Of a stretch of DNA of 33,315 nt, positions 17,576 through 26,330 are shown piece after piece (the first letter of the stretch is position 1; each line of letters starts with the position of its first letter). This DNA comes from an uncultured Acholeplasmataceae bacterium. Its GTDB lineage: Bacteria > Bacillota_I > Bacilli_A > Acholeplasmatales > Acholeplasmataceae. The stretch covers positions 1 to 33,315 of the forward strand of contig CAKMKF010000202.1 of NCBI GenBank assembly GCA_927439925.1. Reading direction: 5' to 3'. The translations under genes were made by a program, and so were the position numbers. The notes below the pieces were generated by a model. The model was not told the origin of the DNA. It saw only the letters and a list, made by a program, of their open reading frames with translations, and did no database searches.

Positions 17576-18783
17576 CCGAGAACCTCCATCCCTTCAATAA
17601 TGATAGGATGACTCATAAATGCGTCATGAACATCTTGAAATAAATATGCATTCACCATTAACAACTCTAAACCTTTATTAATTGAAAAATATCTCTTCGA
17701 TACCCATGGTGTATGTTCTTCAAAGTTAAATGCGTCATAAAACCCGTATTTACCCCATAAATGATCTATTTTTCTCATTTCATGTATTGCTGGTATCGAT
17801 AGTTCTGGTGTAAAAATTATGGATCCTATAGGACCAAATGGGGCGATTGTTCCATCTGTATCTAAGCGGTTCATCGTGTTTGGTAGCCCACCATAAACTC
17901 TATAACCTATTGGTGTGTCTGATGCAGTAAATCCAAAGAAATACTTTGAAAATGTTTTAAATTTATCTTGATAATCAATTGCACATGCTTGATGTGCATA
18001 GGTAGCTATCCTTGCATTTTCATACCATGAGACATGATCCTCATCTTGAATGCCCTTTAAATTTAACCATGCTAGCGGAAATTGATAAACAAATAATGAA
18101 TTTCCTGGGGTATAAATATATTCAAACTCTTTGTAATTCCCCTTAACTCTCAAAAATCCATTATACAAATCTTTTGCTAGATGTTTATATTTAGATCCAG
18201 CAACCATGACATACATCATGAGTTGTTCTGCAAACATATCCCATTGGTGGATAAACCCAGGTCTTTTTTCAACATAATCTCCACCACGATCGGGATTATA
18301 AGACATATGAAGTACAGACTTCCCTTGATAATCATGTGTAAAAATCTCCCAATTGATTCGGTTCATAATGATGTTTGTTATTTCACTAATCTTTTGATCT
18401 TTAAAAAATGAATCAACAGCAAGTACCCCACATAAACATAATGCAGTATCTATAGTAGAAAATTCGGTCTTAACGACTCTTTTACCTGTTTTAAAGTCAA
18501 GAAAGTGTGCGAAAAAACCAAACTCATGCATGATATTGTCTCTTAAAGTCTTTAAAGTACAATATGCCTTATGGTAAGCTTCTTCATAAGATAAATAATC
18601 ATGTTTCACACCAATGATAAGTGATGATAACATAAATCCAGTAGATGCAATCGAAGCTTTCTCTAAATTCATCGAGTGATCTAATGTTAAACCATATCCT
18701 TTTGAATTTGCATCAAAGTTAGTAAAATCTTTAAAAAAATCATATGCTGTTTTTTGAATTTCAAGTAATACGCTGTTGTCCAC
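17560..18783 (-). CDS. Cytoplasmic GH144-like (Glycoamylase, PF10091) glycosidase
   Basis: 407 residues with no signal peptide or transmembrane segment. The family pattern is clear: KASIASTGFMLSSLIIGV, FGFFAHFLDFKTGKRV, TEFSTIDTALCLCGVL, INWEIF, QWDMFAEQLMMYVMVAGS, FGFTASDTPIGYRVYGG, DGTIAPFGPIGSIIFTPE and LWGKYGFYDAFN. PF10091 carries an old 'glucoamylase' label, but characterised members (GH144) are beta-1,2-glucanases that act endo or release sophorose. A cytoplasmic copy may cut imported oligosaccharides to sophorose or short chains for GH94 and GH3. It is about 40% similar by eye in conserved blocks to the secreted paralogue just upstream. It is the first gene after an internal promoter and LacI-type operator; GAGGTGA precedes the ATG. 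Confidence 0.82.
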   Translation of the reverse strand: MDNSVLLEIQKTAYDFFKDFTNFDANSKGYGLTLDHSMNLEKASIASTGFMLSSLIIGVKHDYLSYEEAYHKAYCTLKTLRDNIMHEFGFFAHFLDFKTGKRVVKTEFSTIDTALCLCGVLAVDSFFKDQKISEITNIIMNRINWEIFTHDYQGKSVLHMSYNPDRGGDYVEKRPGFIHQWDMFAEQLMMYVMVAGSKYKHLAKDLYNGFLRVKGNYKEFEYIYTPGNSLFVYQFPLAWLNLKGIQDEDHVSWYENARIATYAHQACAIDYQDKFKTFSKYFFGFTASDTPIGYRVYGGLPNTMNRLDTDGTIAPFGPIGSIIFTPELSIPAIHEMRKIDHLWGKYGFYDAFNFEEHTPWVSKRYFSINKGLELLMVNAYLFQDVHDAFMSHPIIIEGMEVLGWKKK

Positions 18784-18794
18784 AATTCACCTCA

Positions 18795-18808
18795 TTGAAA
18801 CGTTTCGA
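18795..18808. promoter_or_regulatory. LacI-type operator palindrome
   Basis: The 10-bp perfect palindrome GAAACGTTTC (18797-18806), with a central CpG, has the size and symmetry of LacI-family operators. It lies between the predicted transcription start and the ribosome-binding site of the cytoplasmic GH144 gene, where a bound repressor would block transcription. The LacI regulator is the third gene of that unit. Confidence 0.65.
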
Positions 18809-18819
18809 TATACACTATA

Positions 18820-18848
18820 ATTGTATATGAAATAATCTAAAAACTCAA
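18820..18848 (-). promoter_or_regulatory. Internal promoter for the GH144-GH13-LacI-GH3-GH94 unit
   Basis: TTGAGT (-35, 18843-18848) and TACAAT (-10, 18820-18825) are 17 bases apart, giving a start near 18813, just upstream of the operator palindrome. An overlapping inverted repeat (ATATAC...GTATAT) covers the -10 region. Confidence 0.55.
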
Positions 18849-18855
18849 TTCAAAT

Positions 18856-20235
18856 CTACTCTACTGGTGTGAAATCTAACGCATTTAAGCCATCAATGAT
18901 ATAAGGCACTTCCATGTAGATCTTCCATATCATTTCAGATAGATAATTTTCAATCATTAAAATGGATATTCCTTTATCGATTCCTATAATATCATTGGCA
19001 AACCATCCATTGGTGGAATGCGTTAAATTATAAGCTCCCTTGAAACCATAGATACTCCAAAAACGTTCATAGGTTCTATAATTTTCAATTGCACGAATCG
19101 CTTCTTCTGGTCTAAATACGATAGACCCTATCGCACCGTATGCTGGTACAGTTCCATCGACTACATGTGCATTTCCCATCGATGGACCTGATCCATAAGG
19201 TCCCACATATCCACTAGGTCCATCACTTGCTGACATTCCCCATGAATCTTCATGAATACCTATATAAGTTGCTGTTTGTGTTTTTGCATAAGATATCGCT
19301 GCATCTACAGCGTCTTGACTGTTTTTGAACCATGAATATCCTTGTTGGTCATTAACTTTTGCAAAGTCTACCCATGCATGTGAATATTGATAAGTAAATA
19401 ACGAACCTGTCCAAGTCATATAAAACGAATCATAGTCTTCAGCTGAACCTGATTTTACACTATTGAATTTCATTAATGAATATGCACCTTTACCAACTGG
19501 ATGCGTTGGTGAACCTGCAGCCAATACGTAGATCATCAATTGTTCACCGTAGTGATCCCAATATCCTTCAAATCCAGATTCAGGACGGTAACCCATATAA
19601 AACATGTTATTGACACCATCAAAATACCAATCCCATTCAATGTCTTCATAAAGTTGATAAGCAAGTTTTTCAACACGCCCGCCGAAATATCTACCAACAG
19701 TTAATGCACCGTTGATAAAAATCGCTGAATCGATGATGGATACTTCAGAATTCCATTCTCTGATCCCGGTTTGCATATTGACAAAGTGATACCAGAAGCC
19801 ATTCGTTCTTTGCATATTTTGAAAAGTGACTAAGGTGTAATATGCTCTTTCTTCACCTTCGGCTCTCGTGATAAATTCATTTTCTATACCACTAGGAATC
19901 GCGGATAAACCGTATCCAACGGATGCGATTGAAGAAACTCCTCCAGGGTTTCCTGTAAATGTATTGAAACGATCAGGAATTAAACCATATCCGCTAGACG
20001 TCAAATCATCATTTGCGAGTTCCCAGAAAAAGTTAAATCCGAGTTCTAGTTCATCTAGTACAACCTGTGGAACATCTTCTCTAACAGATGTACGATATAG
20101 TGTCGTATTTTCTGGTGGAGTTGTGGGGATAACTGTTTCTATTGGTTCTGTAGGAACTACTGTAGGATCTGCTACACATGAAGCGAAACCAAATCCAAAT
20201 AAGATAATTAGTAATATCAATATATATTTTTTCAT
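18856..20235 (-). CDS. Secreted lipoprotein of the GH144 family, probable beta-1,2-glucanase
   Basis: 459 residues. The N-terminus is a lipoprotein signal: a Lys start, a hydrophobic core and FASC with Cys20, then a Pro/Thr-rich linker (about 21-50) like that of the neighbouring binding lipoprotein. The rest matches PF10091/GH144: FFWELANDDLTSSGYGLIPD, ASVGYGLSAIPSGIE, NGFWYHFVNMQTG, DSAIFINGAL, IEWDWY, GYWDHYGEQLMIYVLAAGSP, GMSASDGPSGYVGPYGSGP, DGTVPAYGAIGSIVF and FWSIYGFKGAYN. Characterised GH144 enzymes cut beta-1,2-glucan. Anchored on the outer face of the membrane, it would produce oligosaccharides for the importers encoded just upstream. The gene follows the permease stop by 3 bases, with GGAGAG as ribosome-binding site. 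The substrate is inferred from family and operon. Confidence 0.82.
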   Translation of the reverse strand: MKKYILILLIILFGFGFASCVADPTVVPTEPIETVIPTTPPENTTLYRTSVREDVPQVVLDELELGFNFFWELANDDLTSSGYGLIPDRFNTFTGNPGGVSSIASVGYGLSAIPSGIENEFITRAEGEERAYYTLVTFQNMQRTNGFWYHFVNMQTGIREWNSEVSIIDSAIFINGALTVGRYFGGRVEKLAYQLYEDIEWDWYFDGVNNMFYMGYRPESGFEGYWDHYGEQLMIYVLAAGSPTHPVGKGAYSLMKFNSVKSGSAEDYDSFYMTWTGSLFTYQYSHAWVDFAKVNDQQGYSWFKNSQDAVDAAISYAKTQTATYIGIHEDSWGMSASDGPSGYVGPYGSGPSMGNAHVVDGTVPAYGAIGSIVFRPEEAIRAIENYRTYERFWSIYGFKGAYNLTHSTNGWFANDIIGIDKGISILMIENYLSEMIWKIYMEVPYIIDGLNALDFTPVE

Positions 20236-20238
20236 TTT

Positions 20239-21168
20239 TTACTCTCCTGTAACACCGGTTTTTTCAACACCTTCAACAAACCATCTTTGGATGGTGAAAT
20301 AAACAATAACCATCGGTAAGATAATGAGAAGGGTTGCTGCTAATCTAACACCTTCATTAATTCTTAGTAATTCATCTGATGAATAAAGCTGTGTATATTC
20401 TGAAACAAAGTTTGCGAGTCTCAATTGAAGATTTGGATATGCTGAGCCTAAGAATAATGAAGCGATATAGGTTTCATTCCAATACCATACAAGACCAAAT
20501 AAAAATGATGTAATAAATGCAGGGACTGCAAGCGGTACTCCGATTCTAAAGAATATGTAATAAGGTCCTGCACCATCAATTTCTGCTGCTTCATTGATAC
20601 TTTGAGGAATCATTCTAAAGAATTGATAGAATATTAAGATGAAGATTGCAGAATTCACACCTTGACCAAAGATTGATGGCAAAATGATTGATAATGGTTT
20701 TTCAAGTAACCCAAATTCAAAGAACATGACGTATCTTGGAATCATGTAAACTTGAACTGGAATAATAAATGTCATTAAGACTAAGACTAACCACATTTTT
20801 TTAAACTTGAAGTTAAATTTTGCGAATCCATAACCTATTAAAGCAGTAACAGCTGTTTGAATTAATGCTGGAAGTAATGTTACGACTAAACTCTTACCTA
20901 AGGTTGGAAAGAATCTTAAGACTCTAAATGCTCTTTCATAGTTTCCAAAATAGATTGATGTTGGAACCCAATTGACCATTGGGTTGACAATATCAGATTG
21001 GCTCTTTAATGAATTGGAAAGCATATAAAGCATTGGATAAATGTATAAAAATCCAATAGCTATCAAAAGTATGTAAATGATGATCTTAGCTAAAGTTGAG
21101 TTCGTACCATTCGTACCCAATATAAATCTTTTCACTCTTGACTTGATGTTCTTTTGATAATCTTTCAT
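20239..21168 (-). CDS. Sugar ABC transporter permease, MalG type (second pair)
   Basis: 309 residues, about six transmembrane helices. The cytoplasmic EAA loop reads SINEAAEIDGAGPYYIFFRI followed by a Pro, as in CUT1-family MalG proteins. SNSLKSQSDIV near the N-terminus and the C-terminal helix are also MalG-like. It forms the import channel with the MalF-type partner encoded directly upstream (ATGA overlap). No ATP-binding subunit is encoded in the window, so a shared MsmX/UgpC-type ATPase is presumably used. Confidence 0.94.
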   Translation of the reverse strand: MKDYQKNIKSRVKRFILGTNGTNSTLAKIIIYILLIAIGFLYIYPMLYMLSNSLKSQSDIVNPMVNWVPTSIYFGNYERAFRVLRFFPTLGKSLVVTLLPALIQTAVTALIGYGFAKFNFKFKKMWLVLVLMTFIIPVQVYMIPRYVMFFEFGLLEKPLSIILPSIFGQGVNSAIFILIFYQFFRMIPQSINEAAEIDGAGPYYIFFRIGVPLAVPAFITSFLFGLVWYWNETYIASLFLGSAYPNLQLRLANFVSEYTQLYSSDELLRINEGVRLAATLLIILPMVIVYFTIQRWFVEGVEKTGVTGE

Positions 21169-22052
21169 TTTCTCTTTCCCCCTTCTTTAACAGTTTTGGG
21201 GATAAAGATGAGTGCGACTAACCCAATCATTAACATCACGATAATGAAATAGACCCATGCCATGGCGGATGCCATACCGTATCCTGTATTGATATTAAAC
21301 ATATTGGATTTTATGCTTATAATGACAGCATTTTCACTAAATGTTGATAATAAGACAATGGTGTAAATCACATTGATAAATACCAAAGTAGATAGTGAAG
21401 GTAGAGTTATCTTCCAAAATGATTCCCAAGGTCCTGCTCCATCGACTCTAGCTGCTTCATAGATCTGACGATCTACTTTTTGAAGTCCCGCTAAAAAGAT
21501 TAAAATCTGAACACCTGAAAACCAGAAAATGATAATAATCTCTGAGAATACACTAATAATCGGTGCTGCTAATCCTGGATTTAACGTATTTTCGATAATC
21601 GTAATGAAACCATAGCTTTCAAAAATTGCTGCACCACCAGCACCTTGAGTGATTAACTCATTAATGACCGGTCCACTAGAAATAATAACTGGCAAGAAAA
21701 ATATCGATCTAAACATTCCTCTACCCTTAAGTGGTTGATTGAGTAAAACTGCAATCAACACAGAGAAAACGATAATAATTGGAACTTGAAAGACGATTTC
21801 CTTAAGAAATGAGATAAGTGCTTCAATAAATTGGAATCCTTCTTCAATTTGGAAAATGTTCTTAAAGTTTTCAAACCAGTGGAATGAAACATCAATACCA
21901 CTACCTAATATTTTAACTTCAGACATTGAATAGATTAACGAGGAGATAAAAGGATAAAACATAAAAACAAAGAACCCGACTATCCAAATGCCGATAAATG
22001 AATAACCGATTAAGTTTTCGCGGAGTGCTCTTGTCATCTTTTTCTTCTTCAT
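21165..22052 (-). CDS. Sugar ABC transporter permease, MalF type (second pair)
   Basis: About 295 residues. I place the start at the ATG at 22052, because AGGAGG lies 6 bases upstream; the in-frame ATG at 22058 abuts the AGGAGG directly and overlaps the preceding TGA stop. Six transmembrane helices are expected. The EAA loop is QIYEAARVDGAGPWESFWKI followed by TLP, typical of CUT1 MalF proteins. The N-terminus is very Lys-rich (MKKKKMTRALREN). It pairs with the MalG-type gene 20239-21168. Confidence 0.92.
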   Translation of the reverse strand: MKKKKMTRALRENLIGYSFIGIWIVGFFVFMFYPFISSLIYSMSEVKILGSGIDVSFHWFENFKNIFQIEEGFQFIEALISFLKEIVFQVPIIIVFSVLIAVLLNQPLKGRGMFRSIFFLPVIISSGPVINELITQGAGGAAIFESYGFITIIENTLNPGLAAPIISVFSEIIIIFWFSGVQILIFLAGLQKVDRQIYEAARVDGAGPWESFWKITLPSLSTLVFINVIYTIVLLSTFSENAVIISIKSNMFNINTGYGMASAMAWVYFIIVMLMIGLVALIFIPKTVKEGGKRK

Positions 22053-22054
22053 CT

Positions 22055-24304
22055 TCATCCTCCTAACGGTACGTTAAAGTAATTTATTTCATAGTTCTTA
22101 GGTTCTATGGTTAGACTACCTTGAATATAAGTTGTTTCTCTATAATTGACATAAATTTCAATACCATTATCATAGGTGATCTTAATCACACCATTAGCAA
22201 TCACTTCACGATCTTCAATTCTCGAACCAATTACATGAGAAAGCGCACCATCAACAAATTCATGATAGGTTAATATAGACTTCTTAATATCATCATATTT
22301 AGATGAATAAATCGATTCCAATCCAGTATCTTGAAGTTCCTTAGATGATTCTTTCGTCACGACGAATGATGGGTATACACCAAAATCTATTAATCTTAAG
22401 AGTTCATCTCTTGCATAAGGATAAAAGTTCGCGTGCGGACCAAATAGTTCGATCGATCCACTTAAAACAATCGACAAAAATGGAACTGTATCATCAAAAG
22501 TAATGTATTGAGATGAATACATTGGGAAATCATAATATAAATCAATAGAATTCCATAAATATGAATTGACATCATAAAGCGCTATCTCTTTTTCAACACT
22601 TGATAATAACTCTTGATACATTAAAATAGCTTCCAGAAGGTATTTTTGATTTCCAAAGTCATCATACAAAAGACTTCCCATGGATTCTATCGCGAAGCCA
22701 TCAATTGGTTTATCTGATAACTTTTCAATACTATCATTCATAATACTTCTAACTGCGTGATATTCAAGTAAGTATTTCGTATCGGTTCCAGATAGATAAG
22801 TATATAATTGATCATTAATCTTTTTCGCTAAATCAAAGTATTGATTATAACCAGCAGATTGATTGCTAGCCTTCATATATTCTGTAACGAAATATAAGCT
22901 ATCAAGCGCTTCTTGAAGAGACGCTAAGTCGTCATTAGACCCTAATCTTCTAGATATATTTTCATACTGTGGTGCTGACCATGTCACACCACGCTTCGTG
23001 AAGCCACTAAAATTACCAATAATATAATCAATTCCATTTTCTTTTAAATCTAGGGTGATCTCTCTAAATTCATTAAAAGTCGTCATTACCGTTGTTTGAT
23101 TAAAGAGTAACCCTTTATTCTTTTCGATACCTATCGCGTCTAATCTTAAAGGAATTGAGTCATGTGAGCTTTGATAAGCTTCTAGTTCAAGATAATCACG
23201 GTAAGTTTTTGCCATACCAACATAATTTGCATGCTCATTTTCTAAAAGTGTATATTCGATTTTAATATCGATTGGATTACTAAATGATTGTAATAGTGAA
23301 ATGGTGTTTCCAACTTTATCGATTGGTTGACGATATGTCTTTCTATAGACAAATTCAGAGAATACAGTCGTAAAACCTCTCGTTCTTGCAGGAAAATATA
23401 GGTTAATCATCGCGTACTCTGAACCGCTTGTAATATTCGCGAGTACTGCGTTTTGATTCACTCCATGAACAAACCCAAAGACAGGAGCGTATATTTTCGT
23501 ACCTCCACTTAAGAAATTATTCATATTAGGCTCTAAATTATAACCAATATTACGATCATAAATTTCTTTTTGATAATTGGTTGAAATTAGAGGATCCGTT
23601 AATTTATAATCGACTAAAGCTCCTATACCGTCAGGTAAGAATACATAGCCTGGTATTTGATTTTCTAGTACTGCACCAAAATATGGATAGACTTTAATCG
23701 ATGATATTTTATATGCTCCACTTTCGTTAATCTCTTCATAAGGAATTTCTACCTTAATCGAATCCAGTCCAAATGTTACATATAAACCAATTTGAATACC
23801 TGATCTACCAAAGGTTATGGTTGAATGGAATCCATTGGTGATTAAGGTCGTTTCGATTTCTGTATTATCTTCAAAAAGGTTTTCTTCAGTTAATGCGAAA
23901 CTAGCGACTCCTGTATTAAAGGACTCTAAAATAATAGCTGTTCTAGCACGTCTTTTAAATGTGTTTGGTAAACCTTCTAAATCTGTATTAATGGTAGATG
24001 ACCAAATATATCCATTATCATTAACAACTTGAAAAGCGAGCGATTCAGGATCTAAATAAACTGTCCCGTAAATCGTTTCGATTTCTATTGGTTCTTCAAA
24101 GAAATCTTGTTGGTTCACTGCGATATCACTTGATTTCATGTGAGAATACTTATTTGAATCAACAAGTGGAATTATTTCATCAAAATTAGGAATGGAATCT
24201 ATCTGATTATTTTCAGGAGCTAAGAAAGCATTTACACCAAAACCTATTGAAACAAACATCAAGATGATGATTAATCCACGCTTAAAGAATATAGGCTTAA
24301 ACAC
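22055..24304 (-). CDS. Membrane-anchored DUF5696-like protein of unknown function
   Basis: 749 residues from a GTG start, chosen because AGGAGGTGATC precedes it at normal spacing. One N-terminal hydrophobic segment (about 9-28) anchors or exports an extracellular body of about 720 residues. The first third looks all-beta (TIYGTVYLDPESLAFQVV, GIQIGLYVTFGLDSIKVEIP). A middle section with YVFLPDGIGALVDYK and RDYLELEAYQ leads to a likely alpha/beta barrel (LKENGIDYIIGNFSGFTKRG, PIDGFAIESMGSLLYDDFG, SQYITFDDTVPFLSIVLSGS). I recognise the general type seen beside sugar ABC transporters in Paenibacillus and clostridia and labelled DUF5696; no activity is known to me. A glycosidase-like or glycan-presenting role is speculation from the barrel-like pattern and the setting between two permease pairs. 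Confidence 0.65.
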   Translation of the reverse strand: MFKPIFFKRGLIIILMFVSIGFGVNAFLAPENNQIDSIPNFDEIIPLVDSNKYSHMKSSDIAVNQQDFFEEPIEIETIYGTVYLDPESLAFQVVNDNGYIWSSTINTDLEGLPNTFKRRARTAIILESFNTGVASFALTEENLFEDNTEIETTLITNGFHSTITFGRSGIQIGLYVTFGLDSIKVEIPYEEINESGAYKISSIKVYPYFGAVLENQIPGYVFLPDGIGALVDYKLTDPLISTNYQKEIYDRNIGYNLEPNMNNFLSGGTKIYAPVFGFVHGVNQNAVLANITSGSEYAMINLYFPARTRGFTTVFSEFVYRKTYRQPIDKVGNTISLLQSFSNPIDIKIEYTLLENEHANYVGMAKTYRDYLELEAYQSSHDSIPLRLDAIGIEKNKGLLFNQTTVMTTFNEFREITLDLKENGIDYIIGNFSGFTKRGVTWSAPQYENISRRLGSNDDLASLQEALDSLYFVTEYMKASNQSAGYNQYFDLAKKINDQLYTYLSGTDTKYLLEYHAVRSIMNDSIEKLSDKPIDGFAIESMGSLLYDDFGNQKYLLEAILMYQELLSSVEKEIALYDVNSYLWNSIDLYYDFPMYSSQYITFDDTVPFLSIVLSGSIELFGPHANFYPYARDELLRLIDFGVYPSFVVTKESSKELQDTGLESIYSSKYDDIKKSILTYHEFVDGALSHVIGSRIEDREVIANGVIKITYDNGIEIYVNYRETTYIQGSLTIEPKNYEINYFNVPLGG

Positions 24305-26321
24305 GATAGATCACCTCCTTGATAATCGATAAAATAAATTCAATTAATTGTCCAATGAATGAATATATGAGTAAACCGATTAAGATTAAAATAAACATAC
24401 CAAAGATAATAATCAAAATATTTTTAATCGTTTCCATGAGTGTGTAATTATGGACCCATTTAATGGATAAGAAAATCAAGATAAGCGTCCACCATAAAAT
24501 GATTTGATGGTAAAAATCAAAAATGAAAGTCTCATTGTATGTCAAATAATTGGAAAGGAAAGTCATCGGTAAAGTAAACACGATAAATGGTGCGAGAATA
24601 TATGATGTTGATATAAATACATCCTTAAATCTACCTTCACCATCATTTAAAGTTGATATTAAGTAGTTGACCAAGACATAAAGTGAAAAGAACGAGATCA
24701 CTGTGATCAATTGAACAACAACACTATTTAGATTAGATGTTCTAAATAAGAAACCTGTCGCGTAAATATTAACTAAATAAACAATGATAAAGAGCCCGTA
24801 AACAATAAGCCCGGATGCATAACTCGCTTCATTCATCCTTTTAATTCCATAAAACATATCATTAGGTCTTTTGATGACGTTTAGGCTATACGTCACTTCT
24901 TTAATCAATTTCTTATTTAAGATATATTCCTTCTTCTCGATATATTTCGGATAAACCATTGATTTTCTAAAGACCGATAGTCCAATTTTTAAGAATAGGT
25001 ATAACCCAAATAATACAATCGCGAATGTTGGTAGATTTTGTTGAATAGAAACATTTCTTATTTCCCAAAACGCATTTGAATATCCTAAATAATCTCTCGC
25101 GTCATAAAATTCAGATAAAGCCTCGTCATAAGCTCCTTCTTTCATTAACGCTGCACCTAATGCTGAATGTGCTAACGCAAACGAAGAGTTTTGACGAATG
25201 ATTTCTTCCCATATTGGCTTAGATTCAACATATTTACCGTCATTATAAAGGGTTACTGCTTCATGAACTAAATCAACAAATACTGTTCTTTGGTAAACAT
25301 GAATTGAATTGTATCCACGGTCTAATATATATAAATTACCTGAGTTATCGGTTACAATCCCCTTAGGATTAGAGGTGAGTCCAAGCGTTTGAGTGAGTGC
25401 ATTATCCTTCGTATTGAAATAGAAAAGCATATTTCCATTTGAATCATATTCATAAACATCACCGTTGTCTGATGTTAAATAAATATAGGATTCATTGTTC
25501 ATCCAAATATCCGATAAAACTTGAGTTGGATATACTGTTGTAGGTAAAAGTGTATTGACTCCAGATATATTGAGTCTCTTAAATGTTTCATTCACATTGA
25601 CATTTGTTGATAAAATAGCACCTTTTTGACCTAACGCGATATTGGTAGGTGATGCAGGAAGACTTGATGCTAAATCAGGATCTTGAACAAAGAAGTTATA
25701 TAAGATTCTTCTTAATGAAAGTGTTACTGTATTGATTCCTAAATATCCTACAAATTCTCCAGCGTAATTCATTTGAATGACGCCAGATGTCGAGCCTTCA
25801 CCAACAATATAAATCGAATCACTTGAGTCAACCGCGACCTTAATAGGGACGAAATCATTTTTCTGACCGTAAATTGGAGAGGTTGGTTTCACGATGGTTT
25901 GAACAATGGTTTCTGTTAATAAATCAATTTTATATACTTCTTTGGATAACTTATCTGCGACATATAGAAAATCATCTTTAACAAATACACCTGTTGGTTG
26001 TTGAAAAACGGGTAATTCGATTAAGCTGATTAACTCTCCAGATATAGAAGAAACAACAATTCTTTTATTTCCTGTATCTGCTATATAAAATAAATTGTCA
26101 TAAAAATAGATATCTTCAGGAAATGATAGACCTAAATCACGACCAAAATTACCAACAGGAATATAAGCTGCTTGCGTCGGTATCAGTCTTTTCGATGAAT
26201 TGAGTGTGTAGGTTTGATAAGGAATGCCATAATTCGATAAACTTGAGGCTTCTGCTTGATGAAAACCAAGTGACAATATGAAAGTCATTAAAATGATGGT
26301 CAATAGAAATAGTTTTTTCAT
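24297..26321 (-). CDS. Beta-propeller (NHL)-TPR-Yip1-like membrane protein
   Basis: 674 residues from the ATG encoding MKKLFLLTII; AGGTGAG overlaps the previous stop and lies 4 bases upstream, whereas the longer reading needs a GTG. A signal peptide (cleavage near AEA-SS, residue 25) is followed by an NHL-like propeller to about residue 345, with FPEDIYFYDNLFYIADTGNK, QPTGVFVKDDFLYVADKLSK and NPKGIVTDNSGNLYILDRGYN. Next is a TPR-like pair (EAVTLYNDGKYVESKPIWEE, AHSALGAALMKEGAYDEALS), a transmembrane helix near 440, and a C-terminal domain of about five helices resembling Yip1. The propeller and TPR should face outward. Its neighbours suggest a role in substrate capture or complex assembly; no function is established. 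It overlaps the start of the DUF5696-like gene by 8 bases. Confidence 0.75.
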   Translation of the reverse strand: MKKLFLLTIILMTFILSLGFHQAEASSLSNYGIPYQTYTLNSSKRLIPTQAAYIPVGNFGRDLGLSFPEDIYFYDNLFYIADTGNKRIVVSSISGELISLIELPVFQQPTGVFVKDDFLYVADKLSKEVYKIDLLTETIVQTIVKPTSPIYGQKNDFVPIKVAVDSSDSIYIVGEGSTSGVIQMNYAGEFVGYLGINTVTLSLRRILYNFFVQDPDLASSLPASPTNIALGQKGAILSTNVNVNETFKRLNISGVNTLLPTTVYPTQVLSDIWMNNESYIYLTSDNGDVYEYDSNGNMLFYFNTKDNALTQTLGLTSNPKGIVTDNSGNLYILDRGYNSIHVYQRTVFVDLVHEAVTLYNDGKYVESKPIWEEIIRQNSSFALAHSALGAALMKEGAYDEALSEFYDARDYLGYSNAFWEIRNVSIQQNLPTFAIVLFGLYLFLKIGLSVFRKSMVYPKYIEKKEYILNKKLIKEVTYSLNVIKRPNDMFYGIKRMNEASYASGLIVYGLFIIVYLVNIYATGFLFRTSNLNSVVVQLITVISFFSLYVLVNYLISTLNDGEGRFKDVFISTSYILAPFIVFTLPMTFLSNYLTYNETFIFDFYHQIILWWTLILIFLSIKWVHNYTLMETIKNILIIIFGMFILILIGLLIYSFIGQLIEFILSIIKEVIYRV

Positions 26322-26330
26322 ATGACTCAC

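Noticed and set aside
17560-20235. Labelling the two PF10091 proteins as glucoamylases acting on starch
   Set aside because: The Pfam name predates biochemistry; characterised members act on beta-1,2-glucan, and the GH94/GH3 neighbours support that.
19868-20302. 144-codon plus-strand open frame over the start of the GH144 lipoprotein gene
   Set aside because: It is antisense to a well-supported signal peptide and enzyme start, has low-complexity Ser/Thr content from the reversed PT linker, and no ribosome-binding site of note.
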